The position numbers and the translations under genes are program-made. A DNA stretch of 64,000 nucleotides from Sinorhizobium chiapasense (GTDB lineage Bacteria; Pseudomonadota; Alphaproteobacteria; Rhizobiales; Rhizobiaceae). Position 1 is the first letter of the stretch. Each line of letters begins with the position of its first letter. Below, piece by piece: positions 18,322 to 25,559 of the stretch. The stretch spans positions 3,552,001 to 3,616,000 of the forward strand of contig NZ_CP133148.1 in NCBI RefSeq assembly GCF_036488675.1, written 5' to 3'. The notes beneath the pieces were generated by a model, which saw nothing but the letters and a program-made list of their open reading frames with translations, searched no databases and was not told the DNA's origin.

Positions 18322-19974
18322 ATGGAAAACAGCCCTGATTTGCTTCCCGACGATGTTGCCGCCCTGCGGGCAGAGCTCATCGCGGTACGCGCCAAGGGCG
18401 CACAGATCGAGGCTGAACTTGCCGTTGCCAAGGCCAAGGCGTCGGAGGATCTTGCCGTCATTGCCCGGCAGAAGCTGCGCATCGAAAAGCTCGAGCGGCA
18501 GCTCTATGGCCCGAAGGCAGAGCGTCGCGCCCGGCTGATCGATCAGATGGAGTTCCAACTGGCAGAGTTGGAGATGGCGGTGACCGAGGACGAACTCGCG
18601 GCCGAAATGGCGGTCGCGGCCACCGTCAATGTCGCCGGCTTTACCCGCAGCCGGCCGGCGAAGAAGTCTTTCCCCGATCATCTTCCGCGCGAACGCGTCG
18701 TCGTGCCCGGTCCCGTGAGCTGCCAATGCTGTGGCGGCGACCGACTGCGCAAGCTGGGTGAGGACATCACCGAGACCCTCGAGGTCATTCCGCGCCAATG
18801 GAAAGTGATCCAGACGGTGCGCGAGAAGTTCACCTGCCGCGATTGCGAGAAGATCAGCCAAGCTCCGGCCCCTTTCCATGCCATCCCGCGCGGATGGGCC
18901 GGCCCCAATCTCCTGGCGATGATCCTGTTCGACAAGTTCGGCCAGCATCTGCCGCTCAATCGTCAGGTCGAGCGCTTCGAACGCGAAGGCGTTTCCCTCA
19001 GCCTGTCGACGGTGGCCGATAGCATCGGCGCATGCTGTGCCGTACTCGATCCGATCATCAAACGGATCGAGGCCCATACGTTTGGGGCAGATCGATTGCA
19101 CGGCGACGACACGACGGTCCCGGTTCTGGCGGCAGGAAAGACCGATATCGCCCGAAGTTGGGTCTATGTCCGCGACGATCGACCGTTCGGCGGCACAGCC
19201 GCACCGTCGGCGATGTTCTACTATTCCCGTGATCGCGCGGGCGAGCACCCGCAGGCGCATCTTGCCGGCTATAGCGGCATTCTGCAGGCGGACGCCTATA
19301 CCGGCTACACCAAACTCTATCTTCCGGATCGACGGCCAGGCCCGATAACGGAAGCAGCCTGCTGGGTCCATGCGAGGCGGCCCTTTTTTGCGATGGCCGA
19401 CGTCGAGGCGAATGCGCGCCGAAAAGCGCAGGGCAAGAAGGCGGCCGTCATCTCGCCGATCGCGCTGGAAATGGTGGAGCGGATCGATGCCCTGTTCGAC
19501 ATCGAGCGCGAGATCAACGGTCAGAGCGTGGAGCTCCGCAAGGCCGCTCGTCAGGATCGGAGCCTGCCTCTGGTCCTCGAGCTGGAAGCATGGATGAAGG
19601 CTCAGCGTGCCAAGCTGTCTCGCAACGATGATCTCGCCAAGGCCTTCGATTACCTGCTGAAACGCTGGCCTGCCTTCACCCTCTTCCTCGACGACGGGCG
19701 TGTCTGTCTGTCGAACAATGCCGCCGAACGCGCCCTGCGCGGCATAGCCTTGGGCAGGAAATCCTGGTTGTTCGCCGGATCGGACCGCGGTGGCCAGCGC
19801 GCCGCCGCTATGTACAGCTTGATTGTCTCGGCCAAGATGAACGACGTCGATCCGCAAGCCTGGCTCGCCGACGTGCTTCACCGCATTGCCGGTTATCCCG
19901 CGCATCGGCTCGATGAGCTCCTGCCCTGGAACTGGAAGAGCGCGTCGCCAGTGGCGCACAAGCTGGCAGCCTGA
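18322..19974 (+). CDS. tnpC: IS66-family transposase TnpC
   Basis: A 550-residue DDE transposase. It has an N-terminal coiled-coil region (residues about 10-90) and a zinc-finger-like Cys cluster (CQCCGGDRL with CRDCEK). The catalytic core carries Asp in LHGDDTTVPVLA, Asp in LQADAYTGYTKLY and Glu in NNAAERALRGIALGRKSWLF. The C-terminus is the IS66_C type. The reading frame is uninterrupted and the length normal, so the enzyme is probably functional. A 78-bp gap separates it from tnpB. Confidence 0.95.
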   Translation: MENSPDLLPDDVAALRAELIAVRAKGAQIEAELAVAKAKASEDLAVIARQKLRIEKLERQLYGPKAERRARLIDQMEFQLAELEMAVTEDELAAEMAVAATVNVAGFTRSRPAKKSFPDHLPRERVVVPGPVSCQCCGGDRLRKLGEDITETLEVIPRQWKVIQTVREKFTCRDCEKISQAPAPFHAIPRGWAGPNLLAMILFDKFGQHLPLNRQVERFEREGVSLSLSTVADSIGACCAVLDPIIKRIEAHTFGADRLHGDDTTVPVLAAGKTDIARSWVYVRDDRPFGGTAAPSAMFYYSRDRAGEHPQAHLAGYSGILQADAYTGYTKLYLPDRRPGPITEAACWVHARRPFFAMADVEANARRKAQGKKAAVISPIALEMVERIDALFDIEREINGQSVELRKAARQDRSLPLVLELEAWMKAQRAKLSRNDDLAKAFDYLLKRWPAFTLFLDDGRVCLSNNAAERALRGIALGRKSWLFAGSDRGGQRAAAMYSLIVSAKMNDVDPQAWLADVLHRIAGYPAHRLDELLPWNWKSASPVAHKLAA

Positions 19975-19976
19975 AG

Positions 19977-20561
19977 ATGCCGGCTTCTCTGGTCCGCCTG
20001 AAGATCACCCTCGACCACGTCGAACCGACGGTGATGCGGCGCGTTGTGGTGCCGTTCCGCATCAAGCTCCATCGCCTTCATGAGGTGCTGCAGGCGGCGA
20101 TGGGCTGGAGCAACAGCCACCTTTACGAATTCCGCATCCGCGACGTCGGCTTTGGTCTGCCTGATCAGGACTGGGGAGATGGCCCGCTCGATGCGCGCAA
20201 GATCTCGCTGCTGGCGGCAGTCGAAGACATCGGCGCGAAATCGTTCAAGTACCTTTACGACTTCGGCGACGGCTGGACGCACAGCATCAAGATCGAGCGC
20301 ACGTTCCCCGTCATCGGCCCTGCGGAGCCAATGCTTCTCGAAGCAGCCGGACGTTGCCCTCCCGAGGACATCGGCGGGCCATGGGGCTATCAGGAGTTCC
20401 GCGAGGCTCTCGCCGATCCGACCCACGAGCGGCACGCCGAGCTCGTCGAATGGTGGGGCAGCAACGAATACGATCCGGACCAGGGCAACTTCGCCGAGCT
20501 CAACAAAGCCGTCGATGATCTGGCGGCAAAGTGGGCCCGCAAATCACGCCGAAAAATCTGA
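19977..20561 (+). CDS. Plasmid pRiA4b ORF-3 family passenger protein
   Basis: A 194-residue protein of the pRiA4b ORF-3 family, recognisable from LRKITL-like LKITLDHVEPTVMRRVVVP, LHEVLQAAMGWSNSHLYEF, YLYDFGDGWTHSIKIE and WGYQEFREAL. It starts 2 bp after the tnpC stop and lies inside the right inverted repeat, so it travels with the IS. The family is often found next to IS66-type elements in rhizobia and agrobacteria; its biochemical role is unknown. Confidence 0.88.
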   Translation: MPASLVRLKITLDHVEPTVMRRVVVPFRIKLHRLHEVLQAAMGWSNSHLYEFRIRDVGFGLPDQDWGDGPLDARKISLLAAVEDIGAKSFKYLYDFGDGWTHSIKIERTFPVIGPAEPMLLEAAGRCPPEDIGGPWGYQEFREALADPTHERHAELVEWWGSNEYDPDQGNFAELNKAVDDLAAKWARKSRRKI

Positions 20562-20597
20562 AAGTCCTTCAGCCTGCGGTCTTTGCCGGATGCTTAC

Positions 20598-20605
20598 GCA
20601 CTTTC
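20598..20605. repeat. 8-bp target-site duplication, right copy
   Basis: GCACTTTC follows the right end of the IS66 element and equals the left flank at 17461-17468. Confidence 0.9.
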
Positions 20606-20709
20606 CTCATGCCTCTCTTTTTCGCTGAGGTGGGATATCTTACAGGGAATAGGGAACAAAGCAAGAACAAACTGCTTTGCGACGGCAAAAAATGGGCGAT
20701 GCAATGGCG

Positions 20710-21144
20710 TCAGGACGCTCCGCTCATCTTGCTGGTCTTCAGGAGGATATTGGTCTCGGTCACGGTGATGCCGTCGATGAGCCGGATGCGCCGGAGCGTT
20801 TCATCGAAGCTGACGAGGTCGCGATCCTCCAGTTCAGCGATGAAATCCCATCGTCCGTTGGTGCTGTGGAGTGCCCTGACCTGCGGCAAGCCGCGCAATT
20901 GATCCGCAACGCGGTCGGCCATCTTGCCGTGAACTTCGATCATGACGACAGCGCGCACACCGGACGCCGGAATTTCCGAGCCGGTCCGGATCGTGAAGGC
21001 CGCAATCGTTCCATTTGCCACCAGCCGATCGATGCGCGCAGCAACGGTCGCACGCGACACGCCCGTCATCGCCGAAAGCGTCGAGACCGGTGTGCGCGCA
21101 TTCTGTCGGAGCGCGCTGATGAGGGCTTGGTCGAGATCGTCCAT
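20710..21144 (-). CDS. Lrp/AsnC-family regulator of arginine catabolism (inferred)
   Basis: Leucine-responsive-type regulator (144 residues). The N-terminal helix-turn-helix spans about residues 5-50 (TPVSTLSAMTGVSRATVAARIDRLVANG) and is followed by an AsnC ligand-binding domain (VMIEVHGKMADRVADQLRGL). The start is ATG 21144 (MDDLDQAL); an upstream in-frame TTG at 21153 is less likely. It is transcribed divergently from arginase and ornithine aminotransferase. Family knowledge and position suggest it activates them in response to arginine or ornithine; this is inference. Confidence 0.88.
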   Translation of the reverse strand: MDDLDQALISALRQNARTPVSTLSAMTGVSRATVAARIDRLVANGTIAAFTIRTGSEIPASGVRAVVMIEVHGKMADRVADQLRGLPQVRALHSTNGRWDFIAELEDRDLVSFDETLRRIRLIDGITVTETNILLKTSKMSGAS

Positions 21145-21285
21145 GTTTCTCAATTTGGCAAATTCGTCTTATCAATATGGCGATTATAGCCTTCCAATCG
21201 ACAGTTTTCCATCTTTTTGCTGTCATGCCTTTTGACGATAATCCGCGCCATTCTTGCGGGAATCAGAGGAAGGAAAAGGGCGGAA

Positions 21286-22209
21286 ATGAAGACCATTACC
21301 TTGATCGGCGCACCCATCGAAGAAGGTTCCGGACGGCGCGGCGCGGCCATGGGCCCGACGGCGCTGAGGATCGCCGGCATCGACACGGTTCTGGCCGAAC
21401 TCGGCCATACGGTTCACGACGAAGGCGATGTCCGGCCGCTGCCGGCACGCGATCTCGCCAATCATGCGCGGGCCAACAACCTGCAGATGGTCGCAGCCTT
21501 CGCCCGCGCGTTGCACGACACCGTGCACGACGTCGCGCGCAAGGGATATTTCCCGATCATCCTCGGTGGCGACCATGCGCTTTCCATGGGCAGCGTCTCC
21601 GGCATGGCCCGCCACGCCGACGAGGTCGGCCGGCCGCTTTTCGTCCTCTGGCTCGATGCCCATGCCGACTTCAATTCGCCCGACACTTCGCCCTCCGGCA
21701 ACATGCATGGCATGCCCGTCGCCTTCTTCTGCGGCGAGGCGGAATTCGCCCCGATCCTCGCCAGCGATCGGCCGCTGGTCGACCCGAAGAAGGTCTATCA
21801 GATCGGCATTCGCTCGGTCGACGCGCGCGAGCGCGAGGAGATCACCGAGCACGGCGTCAATGTCTACGACATGCGCGCCGTCGACGAACTGGGCATGGCC
21901 CAGATCATGCGTCAGATCCTCGATGAGGTCCGCGCCGCCAACGGCCTCTTGCATGTGAGCCTCGACGTCGATTTCATGGACCCGGAAATTGCGCCCGGTG
22001 TCGGGACCACCGTTCCAGGCGGCGCGACATTCCGCGAAGCCCACCTGATCATGGAGATGCTCTGCGACAGCGATCTCGTCTCCTCGCTCGACGTCGTCGA
22101 ACTCAACCCCTTCCTCGATGACCGCGGCAAGAGCGCCCGTATCCTGGTCGAGCTCACGGCAAGCCTCTTCGGCCGTCGCATTCTTGACCGGCCGACCCGC
22201 GGCGCATGA
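21286..22209 (+). CDS. argI: Arginase
   Basis: Mn-dependent hydrolysis of arginine to ornithine and urea in the cytoplasm. The 307-residue sequence has the ureohydrolase metal motifs GGDHALSMG, DAHADFNSPD and SLDVDFMDP, and the start MKTITLIGAPIEEGSGRRGA. The start at 21286 is preceded by GGAAGG-type purines; longer in-frame readings to 21217 lack support. It is followed after 80 bp by rocD, together forming an arginine-to-glutamate semialdehyde route. Confidence 0.94.
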   Translation: MKTITLIGAPIEEGSGRRGAAMGPTALRIAGIDTVLAELGHTVHDEGDVRPLPARDLANHARANNLQMVAAFARALHDTVHDVARKGYFPIILGGDHALSMGSVSGMARHADEVGRPLFVLWLDAHADFNSPDTSPSGNMHGMPVAFFCGEAEFAPILASDRPLVDPKKVYQIGIRSVDAREREEITEHGVNVYDMRAVDELGMAQIMRQILDEVRAANGLLHVSLDVDFMDPEIAPGVGTTVPGGATFREAHLIMEMLCDSDLVSSLDVVELNPFLDDRGKSARILVELTASLFGRRILDRPTRGA

Positions 22210-22289
22210 AGGTAACTGAGGCATCTCGGCGATCTCGCGCATGACCCACGAGGCGCGCGGCGCCACGATACAACCCGGAGGAATTATTT

Positions 22290-23495
22290 ATGACGACAAC
22301 TGAGGCCCTGATCGAAACCGAATACCGGCTGGGCGCGCATAACTACAAGCCGCTCGACGTCGTGCTTTCGCGCGGCGAAGGGGTCTACGTTTGGGATATC
22401 GACGGCAATCGCTATCTCGACTGCCTGTCGGCATACTCCGCCGTCAACCAGGGCCATTGTCATCCGAAGATCTTCAAGGCGATGATCGAGCAGGCGCAGA
22501 AGCTGACGCTGACCTCGCGCGCCTTCCGCAACGACCAGCTCGCGCATTTCTACGAGGAGATCGCAGCGCTTACCGGCTCGCACAAGGTGCTGCCGATGAA
22601 CTCCGGCGCCGAAGCGGTCGAGACCGCCATCAAGGCGGTGCGCAAGTGGGGATACGAGGTCAAGGGCGTCGCCGACGACAAGGCGGAGATCATCGTCTGC
22701 TCCAACAATTTCCACGGCCGCACCATGGGCATCGTCGGCTTTTCGACCGATCCGGACGCCCGCAGCGGCTTCGGGCCGTTCGCGCCGGGTTTCAAGATCA
22801 TTCCCTTCGGCGACATCGACGCGTTCCGCGAAGCGATCAGTGAAAACACCGTCGCCTTCCTCGTCGAGCCGATTCAGGGTGAAGCCGGCGTGATCGTGCC
22901 GCCAGCGGGATATTTCACAGGTGTGCGCGAGCTCTGCACGAAACATGGCATCACGCTCATTCTCGATGAAATCCAGACCGGTCTCGGCCGCACGGGCAAG
23001 CTGCTTGCGGAAGAGCATGAAGGCATCGAGGCGGATGTGACGCTGATCGGCAAGGCGCTGTCCGGCGGCTTCTATCCGGTCTCAGCCGTGCTTTCGAATT
23101 CGGAGGTGCTCGGTGTCCTGAAGCCCGGCCAGCACGGCTCGACCTTCGGCGGCAATCCGCTTGCCTGCGCGATTGCCCGGGCAGCGCTGAAGGCGCTCAC
23201 CGAAGAGGACATGATCGAAAATTCCGCCCGGATGGGCGAGCGCTTCCAGAACGGCCTGCGCGATATTCGCTCCAATATCATCAGGGATGTTCGTGGCCGC
23301 GGCCTCATGCTCGCCGTCGAGCTGGTTCCGGAAGCCGGCGGCGCCCGCAAATATTGCGAGGCACTGAAGGCGCGCGGCATTCTTGCCAAGGACACCCATG
23401 GCGACACGATCCGCATCGCCCCGCCGCTCGTCATCACCGAAGACCAGGTCGATTGGGCGGTCGAACATTTCGCGGCCGTACTCGCCTCCGCATGA
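22290..23495 (+). CDS. rocD: Ornithine aminotransferase
   Basis: PLP-dependent class III aminotransferase (401 residues) converting ornithine and 2-oxoglutarate to glutamate-5-semialdehyde and glutamate. Evidence includes [20 protein letters not shown] at the N-terminus, [12 protein letters not shown], the cofactor-binding [14 protein letters not shown], and the lysine in [20 protein letters not shown] precedes the ATG. It lies just downstream of arginase in the same direction and completes the first two steps of arginine breakdown. Confidence 0.94.
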   Translation: MTTTEALIETEYRLGAHNYKPLDVVLSRGEGVYVWDIDGNRYLDCLSAYSAVNQGHCHPKIFKAMIEQAQKLTLTSRAFRNDQLAHFYEEIAALTGSHKVLPMNSGAEAVETAIKAVRKWGYEVKGVADDKAEIIVCSNNFHGRTMGIVGFSTDPDARSGFGPFAPGFKIIPFGDIDAFREAISENTVAFLVEPIQGEAGVIVPPAGYFTGVRELCTKHGITLILDEIQTGLGRTGKLLAEEHEGIEADVTLIGKALSGGFYPVSAVLSNSEVLGVLKPGQHGSTFGGNPLACAIARAALKALTEEDMIENSARMGERFQNGLRDIRSNIIRDVRGRGLMLAVELVPEAGGARKYCEALKARGILAKDTHGDTIRIAPPLVITEDQVDWAVEHFAAVLASA

Positions 23496-23734
23496 AACGA
23501 TACTTCCGATCCGTCTCGACATCGGGGCGGATCGGCCGCTTCGCAAAAGCAAGTCTTAACGAATCCCGGCTTAGAATAGCTCCCCAAAGCGCAAAGCGGG
23601 TTCCTCCGCGCATGATGCAGCCTGCGCCCCGCCGGATGTCCTCGGCGGATTGTAACGACAGCCCCTGACTGGCTGGAGACTGCTTGGCAGCAGCACCGCA
23701 GGAGGCGTCGACCGGCAAGCTGGAGGGACCTTCG

Positions 23735-24214
23735 ATGACAGGCACATTGAGAACGGCCGGATTTGACGGCGAGACGCTGGAAATCATAGCGTTCCGTCTT
23801 CACGATCAGGAATTTTGCGTCAAGACCACGACGATCCGTGAAATCCGCGGCTGGGCACCGTCGACGCCCATCCCGCATTCGCCTCCGGAAGTCATCGGCG
23901 TGATGAACCTGCGCGGCACCGTGATCCCGATCATCGACCTTGCCCACAAGCTCGGAATGAAATCGACCGTCGCCAACGAGCGCAGCGCGATCGTCGTCGC
24001 CGAAGTGCACAACATGGTCATCGGCCTCGTCGTCGACCGCGTCTCCGACATTCTCACAGTCCAGGGCAGCCAGGTTCAGCCTGTGCCGGAAGTGACGGCT
24101 TCCTTCGACAAGAGCTTTGCCGAAGGCATCATCGCCAACGAATCGGGCATGATCTGCTTCCTCAATCTTTCCCGCATGTTCAAAGAACGCGACGTCGAAG
24201 AACTCGCCGCCTGA
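23735..24214 (+). CDS. cheW: CheW-like chemotaxis coupling protein
   Basis: A 159-residue single-domain CheW protein: EIIAFRLHDQEFCVKTTTIREIRGW, then VIGVMNLRGTVIPIIDLAHKLG and VVDRVSDILTV. CheW proteins couple chemoreceptors to the CheA kinase. Start 23735 is chosen for GGAGGG 7 bases upstream; an in-frame ATG at 23684 has no such site. No cheA, mcp or other chemotaxis gene is in the window, so this is an orphan cheW outside the main operon. Confidence 0.92.
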   Translation: MTGTLRTAGFDGETLEIIAFRLHDQEFCVKTTTIREIRGWAPSTPIPHSPPEVIGVMNLRGTVIPIIDLAHKLGMKSTVANERSAIVVAEVHNMVIGLVVDRVSDILTVQGSQVQPVPEVTASFDKSFAEGIIANESGMICFLNLSRMFKERDVEELAA

Positions 24215-24308
24215 GGTTTCGCCTATTCTTGGATAGAGGCCGTCTCGCTCGCGCTGAGGCGGCCTTTCCGTTCGGGGCGACAGGTTGGGTCCAATTGAGT
24301 CGAGACAA

Positions 24309-24461
24309 CCCTCCCCAACCCCTCCCCACAAGGGGAGGGACTTCCGATGCCGCACTCGCTCTATTCATCTCTCGACGGTTCTCTGCGCTCGGAGTTTGAT
24401 GATGGCGGTGGCCGGACGGCGGGGAAAGCCCCTCCCACCTGTGGGGAGGGGTTGGGGAGGG
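24309..24461. repeat. MITE-like element with 22-bp terminal inverted repeats
   Basis: A C-rich 22-mer at 24309-24330 (CCCTCCCCAACCCC..., ending ACA) is the exact reverse complement of 24440-24461. Each end also folds on itself (CCCTCCCC-ACAA-GGGGAGGG on the left; CCCCTCCC-N-GGGGAGGGG on the right). The 109-bp interior has no supported gene. It lies between the convergent cheW and fdsD genes, where it could act as a bidirectional terminator. No target duplication was seen. Confidence 0.7.
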
Positions 24462-24490
24462 GTCTTCTTCGGCCCGCTGACGATAACGGA

Positions 24491-24721
24491 CTACGCGGCT
24501 TCCGGCCGCTTGATTTTCGAAGCCGCCTCGATCACCAGCGGGTTCAGTCCTTCGCCGCCATGATCGATATGCTCGAAAAGCTTGCGGCGCATGCGCGGCT
24601 CCCAATATTTGTTGATATGGGTCGCAACGCCCTCAGCCGCTTCCGCTGCCGGCTGGCTCTTGAAGAACGTGGCGATCTGGTTGGCCATGTAGATGAGCTT
24701 GGCATTGGTATCAGGCGACAT
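24491..24721 (-). CDS. fdsD: Formate dehydrogenase delta subunit
   Basis: A 76-residue FdsD-family protein (MSPDTNAKLIYMANQIATFF, then THINKYWEPRMRRKLFEHID). It is needed for stable or active soluble NAD-dependent molybdenum formate dehydrogenase in related bacteria, probably during assembly. It is the last gene of the operon and its start overlaps the end of fdhD by 11 bp. GGAG lies about 10 bases before ATG 24721. An in-frame reading further upstream to 24793 would lie inside fdhD and is unlikely. Confidence 0.88.
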   Translation of the reverse strand: MSPDTNAKLIYMANQIATFFKSQPAAEAAEGVATHINKYWEPRMRRKLFEHIDHGGEGLNPLVIEAASKIKRPEAA

Positions 24722-25538
24722 CGGCAACAGCTCCGGGATGTATGCGCGCGGCATGGGTGAAGATTTCGAATTCGTCGCCGCGCACGAGCGCAATCAGCGT
24801 CATGCCCGCCTCTTCTGCCGTGCGAATGGCGAGCGCCGTCGGGGCCGAAATGGCAATGATCACCGGGCTCCCGATGATCGCGGTCTTCTGAACCATCTCG
24901 ACCGATACGCGCGAGGTGACGACGACGGCACCCTCACCGCCCTTGAAGCCGGCGCGCGCCGCCGCACCCACGAGCTTGTCGAGCGCGTTGTGGCGTCCGA
25001 CGTCCTCGCGTACCGCAATCAGGCCCTTTCCCGGCACATAGAACGCCGCGCCATGCACCGCACGCGTTTCAAAATGCAGCGGCTGCTGGCCGTTGAGCAG
25101 GGCGACGGACTTGACGACGTCCGCCTGCGAAAGCCTGAGCGTCGCCCCAGAGACATCCGGGGTAAGGCGGACAGCCTGCTCGATCGATTCGATGCCGCAA
25201 AGGCCGCAACCGACCGGACCGGCCATGTGCCGGCGCCGCTGCCGCAGCATGTCGTTCTCTTCGTCCCGGAGCGTAATCTGCAGGTCGATGCCCTTGTCCT
25301 CGGCCACGACGTCGACGGCCTCGATCTGGTCCGGCTCGGTGATGATCCCTTCGGTCAGGCTGAAGCCGACGGCAAAATCCTCGAAGTCGGCGGGCGTCGC
25401 CATCATCACTGCGTGCGTGGAACCGCCATAGGTCAATGCGATCGGCGTCTCCTCGGGCACCACGCGTGACCCGGCGACAAGAGTCCCGGCGCGGCGCGCA
25501 GCTTCAGCGACCTTTACGCTCGTCTTGAAATCGGTCAT
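24711..25538 (-). CDS. fdhD: Sulfurtransferase for formate dehydrogenase maturation
   Basis: FdhD/FdsC-type protein (275 residues) that transfers sulfur to the molybdenum cofactor of formate dehydrogenase. The key motif is CGLCG (in GPVGCGLCGIESIEQ), with the sulfur-relay Cys pair. The N-terminal EETPIALTYGGSTHAVMMATPADFEDFAVGF and the GREDVGRHNA-type segment (AVREDVGRHNALDKLVG) are typical. It starts 21 bp after fdsA. Confidence 0.93.
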   Translation of the reverse strand: MTDFKTSVKVAEAARRAGTLVAGSRVVPEETPIALTYGGSTHAVMMATPADFEDFAVGFSLTEGIITEPDQIEAVDVVAEDKGIDLQITLRDEENDMLRQRRRHMAGPVGCGLCGIESIEQAVRLTPDVSGATLRLSQADVVKSVALLNGQQPLHFETRAVHGAAFYVPGKGLIAVREDVGRHNALDKLVGAAARAGFKGGEGAVVVTSRVSVEMVQKTAIIGSPVIIAISAPTALAIRTAEEAGMTLIALVRGDEFEIFTHAARIHPGAVADVA

Positions 25539-25559
25539 GCGACGCGCTCCCGCACTCCC

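Larger units (their letters stand above)
17469..20597 (+). mobile_element. Complete IS66-family insertion sequence, 3129 bp
   Basis: The element carries tnpA, tnpB, tnpC and a fourth passenger ORF inside its ends. The left end starts GTATCCCTCCGGC. The right end read inward starts GTAAGCATCCGGC, so 16 of the first 22 positions match, including TCCGGC and GACCGC. Both ends are flanked by the direct repeat GCACTTTC, the 8-bp duplication typical of IS66. All ORFs are open, so the copy looks intact and recently inserted. Confidence 0.93.

Noticed and set aside
18295..19959. A 554-residue open frame opposite tnpC
   Set aside because: It is an antisense shadow of the transposase, Arg/Gly/His-rich without recognisable domains.
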